Source: CAVQNQ01 sp964427655
GTDB taxonomy: Bacteria > Acidobacteriota > Terriglobia > Bryobacterales > Bryobacteraceae
Assembly: GCA_964427655.1 (NCBI GenBank)
Contig: CAYRWE010000266.1
Span: 1 to 7,199 of the forward strand
Reading direction: 5' to 3'
DNA: 7,199 nucleotides
Part shown: one piece after another, positions 1-4,839 of the stretch
How the letters are laid out: the number at the start of each line of letters is the position of its first letter
Position numbering within the stretch: position 1 is the first letter of the stretch
Made by a program: the position numbers and the translations under genes
The notes under the pieces: generated by a model
The model's database searches: none
Told to the model about the DNA's origin: nothing
The model's input: only the letters and a program-made list of their open reading frames with translations

Positions 1-30
1 ATAGAGACGCTGCGTTGTGGTTATCGGTTA

Positions 31-459
31 CTACTTCCGCCGCACTACACTAGGAACGTACAGGCCGAGCTCACTGGCTCTTTCCGCCAATGACATCGAC
101 TCCTCTGAGACCGGACGCTGGGTCAGGTACACATAGAACAGAACTTGGGCAGCATACAGATACGACAGGGCCTCGGCAAGTTCCTGATCTTCCGTTAGCT
201 TTAAAGCTTCTGTCGTGACCAGATCCCTGTTGCGAGCTAAATACCGCTCAGCCTCTTTGTTTCCGGGCGGCTCTAGTATTGCCTCGTTGAAGACCGCCGC
301 CGCCAAAAACTTACGTTCGACTTCCTCGCGATCAGCGTACTTCAGAAGCAGACGCGCAAATATAGCAATGCGCAACTTCGCGATACTGTCGCGGAGCGAT
401 TGAACTGCTGGGGGCTGGTGGGCGCGTACACTGGTCAGAAACCTGTTTAGCAGTCCCAT
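31..459 (-). CDS. Hypothetical protein, 142 aa, mostly helical
   Basis: I do not recognise this protein. It has no signal peptide and no convincing membrane segment. The sequence reads as an all-helical soluble protein, with charged helices such as KYADREEVERKFLAAAVF near residues 40-57 and a hydrophobic, tyrosine-rich stretch (ALSYLYAAQVLFYVYL) near residues 97-112. It ends in a basic tail (VVRRK). The ATG at 457-459 is supported by a strong Shine-Dalgarno sequence GAGGAG on the minus strand, seven bases upstream and inside the end of the preceding 54-aa gene. Only four bases separate the two genes, so they are almost certainly co-transcribed and translationally coupled. Base use differs from the rest of the window: bases 181-240 hold 28 G/C of 60, against 42 of 60 at 4681-4740. 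This fits recent acquisition. Coding is well supported by the start signal; function is unknown. Confidence 0.7.
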   Translation of the reverse strand: MGLLNRFLTSVRAHQPPAVQSLRDSIAKLRIAIFARLLLKYADREEVERKFLAAAVFNEAILEPPGNKEAERYLARNRDLVTTEALKLTEDQELAEALSYLYAAQVLFYVYLTQRPVSEESMSLAERASELGLYVPSVVRRK

Positions 460-463
460 GGTT

Positions 464-628
464 TTACTCCTCTTCGTCTAGATCGATCCGTCGGCGCGGC
501 TTCTCGAAGCCCTGCTTCTCGGTCCGGGAGTCGGAATCGTTCTGGATGGCGACTGCTTCGAGTGCGTCGGCCAAGCGGCGCAATTCTTTGGCGATTGCCA
601 TCACGAGCCGTGATGCAGTTGCCGTCAT
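464..628 (-). CDS. Small hypothetical protein, 54 aa, helix plus acidic tail
   Basis: An unrecognised small protein. Its first ~28 residues form an amphipathic helix (core IAKELRRLADALEAVA). The rest is polar and charged and ends in DLDEEE. The reading frame stays open far upstream (to about 1015), but that extension is arginine/proline-rich and lies antisense to the leuD remnant, so it is an artefact of GC-rich DNA. I chose the ATG at 626-628 because a purine-rich stretch (GAAGAAAAG) lies just upstream and the protein-like composition begins there. The stop is four bases before the start of the 142-aa gene, whose ribosome site lies within this gene's last codons. The two therefore form a small operon transcribed leftward. 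The size and helix-plus-charged-tail layout would suit a small partner or regulator of its neighbour, but that is a guess. Confidence 0.55.
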   Translation of the reverse strand: MTATASRLVMAIAKELRRLADALEAVAIQNDSDSRTEKQGFEKPRRRIDLDEEE

Positions 629-745
629 GTTCTTTTCTTCACTCTCAATGCTACCCCTTTTGCGAAGCGGCCCTCGGCCTCCGTACAAGAAATGTCGTGT
701 ATGCTCTGTTACTTGCGGGCGTCGTTCTTGAACATTATCGCGCGG

Positions 746-880
746 GCGGAGTTTCCCATCGACAGCTTTTCGAGGCACTGCCTGCTGAACGGAGTAGATG
801 AACTGGGCTACATCATGCGGCAGGAGGGCGCCATCGCGGCGTACGAAGCGAAGCGGGTGGGCTCGATCGATACGCGGGGG
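746..880 (+). pseudogene. leuD: leuD 3' remnant (isopropylmalate dehydratase small subunit)
   Basis: The plus-strand frame through this stretch reads EFPIDSFSRHCLLNGVDELG, then a short variable piece, then IAAYEAKR. This is the C-terminal signature of LeuD, the small subunit of 3-isopropylmalate dehydratase (leucine synthesis): family members carry (F)xIDxFRRHCLLNGxDxxG followed by AAYEAKR near the end of a protein of about 200 residues. Only ~37-45 codons are present. None of the three frames upstream of 746 looks like the rest of LeuD; instead the minus-strand 54-aa gene begins at 628. The remnant cannot be a functional enzyme, having lost most of the swivelling domain. After the family's usual end the frame stays open through a GC-rich spacer and stops with TGA at 1040-1042, which overlaps the GTG start of hicA. 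That overlap may be coincidental. The end coordinate marks where similarity fades and is approximate. Confidence 0.72.
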
Positions 881-975
881 TACGTGGGGCACCCTTCGCC
901 GCGCCCGCGTGAGCCCCCTGGCTCTGCCGGCTGGCGGGACAAGGGCGTCCCGCGGGAACCGGCCTGCCACATGAA
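881..975. repeat. GC-rich hairpin block, possible dispersed intergenic element
   Basis: A non-coding GC-rich stretch between the leuD remnant and hicA. It contains a perfect 7-bp stem (GCGGGAC 934-940 with GTCCCGC 947-953, 6-base loop) and a 5-bp stem (GAGCC 911-915 with GGCTC 920-924). Its ends are imperfect inverted copies: ACGTGGGGCA at 882-891 and TGCCACAT at 965-972. Short palindromic GC-rich blocks of this kind are often dispersed in large genomes, but I cannot see a second copy in this window. No T-run follows the 7-bp stem, so a simple intrinsic terminator is not indicated. Calling it a repeat is an inference from structure only. Confidence 0.3.
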
Positions 976-1038
976 CCGAAATTCCGTTGATATTTTGATC
1001 GACCCGAGCCGACAAATCCCATGTAAGGGTGAGCCGGA

Positions 1039-1227
1039 GTGAAGGTACGGGACCTTATCAAGCTGCTGGAAAATGACGGCTGGGTGCTGCTCCCCAGGGC
1101 GGGCACCAGTCACCGGCAGTACAAGCACCCTGCGAAGCCCGGTCGCGTAACTGTGGCGGGTCATCCCCGCGACGATGTCGATCCCGGCACTCGGAACAGC
1201 ATCTTGAAGCAAGCGGGGCTAAAATGA
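1039..1227 (+). CDS. hicA: HicA toxin, mRNA interferase
   Basis: A complete 62-aa HicA-family toxin. These proteins have a small double-stranded-RNA-binding-like fold and cleave mRNA when free of HicB. The N-terminal helix (VRDLIKLLENDGW, residues 3-15), the GTSHRQYKHP motif (residues 22-31) with the likely catalytic His25, and the GRVTVAGHP strand (35-43) followed by the PGTRNSILKQAGLK C-terminal helix are all present, so it appears intact. Residues 20-24 (RAGTS) depart slightly from the commoner RxRGS form before the histidine. The start is GTG, with AAGGGTGAG about nine bases upstream as a plausible ribosome site. hicA comes first and overlaps hicB by ATGA, the usual toxin-first, coupled layout. 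A weak promoter could lie upstream (TTGATA at 987-992), but I see no good -10 box. In resting cells HicB would neutralise it. Confidence 0.92.
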   Translation: MKVRDLIKLLENDGWVLLPRAGTSHRQYKHPAKPGRVTVAGHPRDDVDPGTRNSILKQAGLK

Positions 1228-1451
1228 GGTCAGTGCAATACGCTGTAATTTACGCCAAAACCGGTACGGGCTACAGCGCTCATGTGCCGGATCTGCCGGG
1301 GTGCATCGCCACGGGTTCCACTCTTGCGGCGACACAGAAGCGTATGCGGGAGGCACTCGCCATGCACCTGCGCGGCATGCGGGAAGACGGCATTCCCATT
1401 CCGCGGCCAACTACGCTGGCAGAGCAGGTCGATGCGAACGACGCGGCCTGA
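1224..1451 (+). CDS. hicB: HicB antitoxin, short form
   Basis: A 75-aa HicB-like antitoxin. The sequence YAVIYAKTGTGYSAHVPDLP, then GCIATGSTLAATQKRMREALAMHLRGMREDGIPIPRPT, is the typical partly degraded RNase-H-like fold of HicB (two strands, the PDLPGC turn, the helix with EALxxHLxGMxEDGxPIPxP). It binds HicA and blocks its active site. The protein ends shortly after this domain (AEQVDANDAA), with no C-terminal helix-turn-helix or ribbon-helix-helix domain. Unlike long HicB proteins it should therefore not bind its own operator through a separate domain. Its ATG overlaps the hicA stop as ATGA, so translation is coupled. The gene converges on nfo, with about 107 bases between the stops. Confidence 0.92.
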   Translation: MRSVQYAVIYAKTGTGYSAHVPDLPGCIATGSTLAATQKRMREALAMHLRGMREDGIPIPRPTTLAEQVDANDAA

Positions 1452-1558
1452 CGCTCTCTGCATACTTCAGCCTCAAGCTATTTACTCACCACCGTCACGC
1501 TCGAGAGCGCCAGACGCGGGGATAAGCACTGGTTTCGGGCAACGCTCCCCCGCGGCAT
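1452..1558. other. Convergent intergenic spacer with weak hairpin
   Basis: The space between the 3' ends of hicB and nfo. It contains a GC stem (GCGGGG 1516-1521 with CCCCGC 1548-1553) with a long 26-base loop, and a distant 7-base inverted pair (CGCTCTC 1452-1458, GAGAGCG 1503-1509). Neither has a T-run on either strand, so a classic intrinsic terminator is not evident. No coding potential is visible. Confidence 0.25.
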
Positions 1559-2434
1559 CTACTTCCCGGTAACCGCCGGCCGCGTGCGGCGGGCCAAGGC
1601 TTTGAGGGTGTCGAGATTGCGGCGGTCGTCACCTGGCTGATCGATGGGGGTTTCCAGGATGAACGGCTTGGCCCGTAGCTGCGGGTGGACGAGCAGGCGA
1701 TGAAAGGCCTCCGCTCCGATATGTCCTTTCCCTATATGGGCATGGCGATCGACGCGGGAGCCGAGCGGCGTCTTGGAATCGTTGGCATGGATCAGGTGCA
1801 CGTTGGCCCAGCCGAGCCCTTCGGCGGCGCTCCGCAGGGTGGCCCGCAAACCCGCCGGAGTGGCGATATCGAAACCGGCGGCCAGCAGATGGCAAGTGTC
1901 GAGGCAAAAGCCGATCGGCACATCGATCAGGTTGGCAGAGCGTTCCCGAATCTCCCGCAACTCCTCGAAACGGCTGCCCAGATGGCATCCCGATCCGGCC
2001 GTGTTCTCGAGGAGGAGGGTCAATCCCGGAGCCTTGAACCCGCGCGCGGCATCGCGCAGCCCCAGGGAGAACGCGGCTAAGCCTTGCTCCACCGAACAAT
2101 CGCGGTAACTTCCCGGATGCAGCACCAGGAATTCGGCGCCGATGGCCGCCGCGCGCTCCAATTCGCCGCGCAAGGCCTCGACCGACTGGGTGCGTATGGA
2201 CGCGACCGGTGTGGCGAGGTTCACCAGATAACTAACGTGAATAGCCAGCGGACGAAGGTCCCAGTGCTCCCGCGCCGCCCGCATCAGTTTGACCTGCTGG
2301 GGATCTACGGGACGCGCGCGCCACATGCGCGGGCTGGCGGAAAAGATCTGAAAGGTATTGGCGCCCAGTTCGCCGGCCCGCAACGCCGCGCGCTCCAGAG
2401 AACCGGAGGCTGAAGTGTGGATTCCCAGCCGCAC
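1559..2434 (-). CDS. nfo: Deoxyribonuclease IV (endonuclease IV, AP endonuclease)
   Basis: A complete 291-aa endonuclease IV, the zinc-dependent enzyme that cuts DNA 5' to abasic sites and trims damaged 3' ends in base excision repair. It has the TIM-barrel fold of the AP2Ec family. All nine metal ligands known from E. coli Nfo are visible: His66 (AIHVSY), His106 (VLHPGS), Glu143 (LLENTAG), Asp179 and His182 (CLDTCH), His216 (HANDSK), Asp229 and His231 (VDRHAHIGKGHIG) and Glu261 (ILETP). The last six have the same numbers as in E. coli, so the gene appears functional. The start is GTG. It is fixed by an in-frame TAA only nine bases upstream (2441-2443), which is the stop of the 79-aa gene. 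There is no good Shine-Dalgarno sequence, so translation probably depends on ribosomes finishing that upstream gene. Confidence 0.96.
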   Translation of the reverse strand: MRLGIHTSASGSLERAALRAGELGANTFQIFSASPRMWRARPVDPQQVKLMRAAREHWDLRPLAIHVSYLVNLATPVASIRTQSVEALRGELERAAAIGAEFLVLHPGSYRDCSVEQGLAAFSLGLRDAARGFKAPGLTLLLENTAGSGCHLGSRFEELREIRERSANLIDVPIGFCLDTCHLLAAGFDIATPAGLRATLRSAAEGLGWANVHLIHANDSKTPLGSRVDRHAHIGKGHIGAEAFHRLLVHPQLRAKPFILETPIDQPGDDRRNLDTLKALARRTRPAVTGK

Positions 2435-2440
2435 CGGCGC

Positions 2441-2680
2441 TTACGAATTCCGGCTAGCTTGAAGCAGGGATGGCGTTTGCTCGGCGCCGGCCCGCATTCT
2501 CAGAACGGGCTGCGGCCGCTTGAAAGCTACGACCTTCTCCGATACGGGAGTTACGGCTCTGTGCTCCCAACTTACCGGATATTTCCGAAAACACTGTGGA
2601 CAAATGTACCCGCCGTGTATCGGCCACATGGGCCGACTGTGAAAGATTTTACACCACCGGTCCGAGATCCAATCCAGCAT
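2441..2680 (-). CDS. Small CxxC protein, 79 aa
   Basis: A small protein I cannot name. Residues 1-40 look conserved in style: an aromatic N-terminus (LDWISDRWCKIF), RPMWPIHGGY at 16-25, and Cys27-x-x-Cys30 in YICPQCFRKYPVSWE. A single CxxC with Cys10 and nearby histidines (14, 22, 40) could bind one metal ion, but this is not shown. The C-terminal half is loosely composed, with no clear fold. The ATG at 2678-2680 has AAGGGG three bases upstream and GGGAGG farther up, so initiation is plausible. It ends seven bases before the nfo GTG, in the same reading frame, with one TAA and two sense codons between them. Co-transcription with nfo is therefore very likely, and the short gene may serve to couple nfo translation. 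Short proteins with MWPI/CxxC/YPVxWE wording are, from memory, typical of acidobacterial genomes. Confidence 0.6.
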   Translation of the reverse strand: MLDWISDRWCKIFHSRPMWPIHGGYICPQCFRKYPVSWEHRAVTPVSEKVVAFKRPQPVLRMRAGAEQTPSLLQASRNS

Positions 2681-2816
2681 AAACCCCTTGTTTGCCTCCC
2701 AGCGCCTTTGTGGCGCCGCTACTAGAAACCCAAAAGAGCAATTTTGGTTCCCTGCTCTCGGAATAGAACCAGATGGAACCAGGCTGCTAGGCTCTCCACA
2801 TCTGCCGAATTCCCCC
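2681..2816. other. Divergent intergenic region with GAACC repeats
   Basis: The left part of the region between the leftward 79-aa/nfo operon and the rightward tetR operon. It holds a small hairpin (GCGCC 2702-2706 with GGCGC 2712-2716), an inverted pair TGGTTCC (2745-2751) and GGAACCA (2775-2781), and GAACCAG twice at 10-base spacing (2766-2772 and 2776-2782). AACCCAAAA (2727-2735) and TTTTGGTT (2742-2749) can also pair with one bulged base. I could not pick a convincing leftward promoter. The repeats may be a binding site, but nothing identifies the protein. Confidence 0.3.
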
Positions 2817-2846
2817 TTGACACCTTCATTGTATCAAACGTATGAT
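2817..2846 (+). promoter_or_regulatory. Sigma-70-type promoter of the tetR-efflux operon
   Basis: TTGACA at 2817-2822 (perfect -35) and TATGAT at 2841-2846 (5 of 6 matches to TATAAT), 18 bases apart. Transcription would be expected to start near 2852-2854, only about 5-7 bases before the tetR ATG. The -10 box lies inside the operator repeats, so a bound repressor would exclude RNA polymerase. Confidence 0.8.
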
Positions 2847-2863
2847 TTAATCATACGAATGAT
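2833..2863. promoter_or_regulatory. Tandem operator, probable TetR autorepression site
   Basis: Two near-identical 14-base boxes lie 17 bases apart: ATCAAACGTATGAT (2833-2846) and ATCATACGAATGAT (2850-2863), matching at 12 of 14 positions. Each is a near-palindrome with ATCA/TGAT arms. Where they meet they create a perfect 19-base palindrome, CGTATGATTTAATCATACG (2839-2857). The first box covers the -10 element; the second covers the expected transcription start and the ATG. A TetR-family dimer or pair of dimers encoded just downstream is the obvious candidate ligand. That assignment is an inference from position. Confidence 0.75.
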
Positions 2864-3488
2864 TGATACCAAGCAGAAGATCATGGACGTGGCGGAGCGA
2901 CTGTTCGGCGAACAGGGCTACGACGCTACGTCGCTGCGCCATATCATCGCCGAGGCGGGAGTCAATCTGGCGGCCGTGCACTACCACTTCGGCTCCAAGG
3001 AAGACCTTTTGTTAGAAGTAGTTCTGCGCAAGATCAACCCCGTGAACCAGGAACGCATGGCGCTCCTCGACCAGATCGAGGCGGAAGCCGCGCCGAACGC
3101 GCCGACGGTCGAAAAGGTATTGGAGGCCTTTCTGGCTCCGGCGATTCACGTCAGCAAAAGCCCCGAGTTCGTGAAGCTGATGGGCAGGCTGCACGCCGAG
3201 GGAAGCGCCACGGAGATTTTCCACAAGCACTTCGAACCGATGATTACCAGGTTTCGTACGGCGTTAAGCAGGGCCGTGCCAGAGCTGTCCGAACGGGAGT
3301 TGGAGTGGCGGAGCCACTTCATGGTGGGAGCCATGGCCCATATGTTCACCGGCAGACCGCACTTGCGGGAGACCCTGAACCGCGACGATCCGCGCCTGGT
3401 TATCGACTACTTGATCGCGTTTCTCAGCGGAGGGTTTCACGCGCCGGCTGTGGAGCCGGTCGAGGCAGCGGTGCGCGAGGAGAAGTGA
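2859..3488 (+). CDS. TetR-family transcriptional repressor of the efflux operon
   Basis: A 209-aa TetR-family regulator. The N-terminal DNA-binding domain spans about residues 3-50: KIMDVAERLFGEQGYDATSL, then RHIIAEAGVNLAAVHYHFGSKEDLL, the classic TetR helix-turn-helix with the YHFGSKxxLL end. The rest is a helical ligand-binding domain. Its wording (LMGRLHAEG, FEPMITRFRTAL, WRSHFMVGAMAHMF) recalls PsrA-like TetR C-terminal domains; the ligand is unknown. I start the gene at ATG 2859. The frame is open back to 2688, but that extension crosses the promoter and operator and does not resemble TetR. There is no Shine-Dalgarno room, because transcription should begin only a few bases upstream; initiation is probably leaderless or nearly so. 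The stop is one base before the tolC-like gene, so repressor and pump are one operon. Its place matches cecR ahead of ybhG-ybhF in E. coli, though orthology is not established. Confidence 0.93.
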   Translation: MIDTKQKIMDVAERLFGEQGYDATSLRHIIAEAGVNLAAVHYHFGSKEDLLLEVVLRKINPVNQERMALLDQIEAEAAPNAPTVEKVLEAFLAPAIHVSKSPEFVKLMGRLHAEGSATEIFHKHFEPMITRFRTALSRAVPELSERELEWRSHFMVGAMAHMFTGRPHLRETLNRDDPRLVIDYLIAFLSGGFHAPAVEPVEAAVREEK

Positions 3489-3489
3489 A

Positions 3490-4839
3490 ATGAGAATTGG
3501 GACAACATTACTACTTTTTATACTGCCGGCCCTCTGGGCCCAGGACCCCGGAGCGGCCGGGCGCGGACCGCTCCGGCTGAGCTTGAAGCGCGCCGTGGAG
3601 CTGGCTACCTCGTCCGAGGGTAGCGCTCAGATCCAACTGGCCGGCGAGGCCTTGAAACAGGCCCAGACGCGCTCCGAGCAGGCCCGTGCCGCCCTGCTGC
3701 CGGATCTCGAGGCGGCCTTCACCGACCAAAGCCGCATGGTGAACATGGCGGCCCAGGGTTTCAACGCGCACCTCTTTAATATCCCGGGCATTCCCATTAC
3801 GATCCCCGCGGTGGTCGGTCCGTTCAATTACATGGACGCGCGCGTCAACGGAACGCAGAATGTGTTCGATTTCTCTTCGATCCGCCGGTTCCAGGCCTCC
3901 AAAGTGGGAGTTTCGGCGGCCAAATCGGATTCCGAAAACACCGGCGAGCAGGTGGCCGCACAGGTGGCCAGGGCCTACCTGGCGGGCATACGCGCGGATG
4001 CCGACGTGGAAACCGCCGAGGCCAACGTCACGCTGTCCGAGGCCGTGCTGAAGCAGGCCGAGAACCAGAAGGCCGCGGGCACCGGAACGGGTATCGAGAT
4101 CACGCGGGCGCGCGTGCAGCTTGCCAACGACCGGCAGCATCTACTGGTGGAGCAGAACGCGCGGCGCAGCGCGCATCTTCAGCTTCTGCGGGCGATGGGG
4201 ATGCGCCTCGATACGGAGGTCGAGCTGAGCGACAAGCTGGCCTACGTGCCGGAGGACGCCCTGACCTTGGAGCAGGCCAAAAACGCGGCTTTCAAGGAGC
4301 GCCCGGACCTGGCGGCGCAGCAGCGGCGCGAGGACAACGCGCGGCTTTCGGCCAGCGCCACACGGATGGAGCGGCTGCCATCGCTTTCGGCATTTGCCGA
4401 TTACGGCTCGACCGGCACGGGCCTGACGAACGCGCTGCCCACGCGCGATTACGGCCTGTCGCTCAAAGTTCCGCTGTTCGATGGGGGCCGGCGCGACGCG
4501 CGGCGGGCCGAATCGGCCTCGCAATATCGCTCCGAGAAGGTGCGCACGGGCGACCTGAAAGAACAGATCGAGCTGGACGTGCGGCTGGCCCTGGATGCGC
4601 TGCGCTCGGCCGACGACGAAGTGCGGGTGGCCAATGAAGGCCTGGGGCTGTCCGAGAACGAGTTGGCGCAAGCGCGGAGGCGCTACGAAGCCGGCGTCGC
4701 CAACAGCCTGGAAGTGACCGACGCGCAGACGCGCCTGGAGCGCGCGAGAGAGAACCAGACCGAGGCGCTCTACAACTACAACCTGGCGCGCATCGACCTG
4801 GCGCAGGCCATGGGGAACACCCGGAGGACGATCCAATGA
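3490..4839 (+). CDS. TolC-family outer membrane efflux protein
   Basis: A 449-aa TolC/OEP-family protein, close to the usual length. These form trimeric channels from the outer membrane across the periplasm. An N-terminal signal peptide is visible (RIGTTLLLFILPALWAQ). No lipobox cysteine is present, so this is not a NodT-type lipoprotein. Two related halves follow, as the family requires: helices near 31-65 and 140-235 with a strand region near 85-130 (ARVNGTQNVFDFSS), then a second set with strands near 305-330 (DYGLSLKVPLFDGGRRDARR) and long helices to the end (RRRYEAGVANSLEVTDAQT near 397-415, a typical OEP signature). The ATG has GAGGAG (3477-3482) seven bases upstream, inside the tetR end. 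The stop overlaps the adaptor start as ATGA. A dedicated outer-membrane gene inside a YbhG/YbhF-type operon differs from E. coli, which uses the shared TolC. Substrate unknown. Confidence 0.95.
   Translation: MRIGTTLLLFILPALWAQDPGAAGRGPLRLSLKRAVELATSSEGSAQIQLAGEALKQAQTRSEQARAALLPDLEAAFTDQSRMVNMAAQGFNAHLFNIPGIPITIPAVVGPFNYMDARVNGTQNVFDFSSIRRFQASKVGVSAAKSDSENTGEQVAAQVARAYLAGIRADADVETAEANVTLSEAVLKQAENQKAAGTGTGIEITRARVQLANDRQHLLVEQNARRSAHLQLLRAMGMRLDTEVELSDKLAYVPEDALTLEQAKNAAFKERPDLAAQQRREDNARLSASATRMERLPSLSAFADYGSTGTGLTNALPTRDYGLSLKVPLFDGGRRDARRAESASQYRSEKVRTGDLKEQIELDVRLALDALRSADDEVRVANEGLGLSENELAQARRRYEAGVANSLEVTDAQTRLERARENQTEALYNYNLARIDLAQAMGNTRRTIQ

Noticed and set aside
934..953. Intrinsic terminator at the 7-bp GC stem
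   Set aside because: The stem is perfect but no T-run follows on either strand.
629..1015. Upstream extension of the 54-aa minus-strand gene to 183 codons
   Set aside because: The added part is antisense to the leuD remnant and the hairpin block, and is rich in arginine and proline without any fold signal. The ATG at 626-628 is a better start.
808..1212. Minus-strand frames opposite hicA and its upstream region
   Set aside because: They overlap a confident HicA gene in antisense and show no family resemblance.
1685..2413. Several plus-strand frames within nfo
   Set aside because: They are shadows of the minus-strand nfo gene, whose metal ligands are all in place, and show no coherent domain of their own.
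2688..2858. 57-codon N-terminal extension of the TetR gene
   Set aside because: It runs through the promoter and operator, does not resemble TetR proteins, and the family's usual N-terminus begins at the ATG at 2859.
3511..4836. Two long minus-strand frames opposite the tolC-like gene
   Set aside because: Both mirror the TolC-family gene and look like composition artefacts without a plausible start signal or fold.
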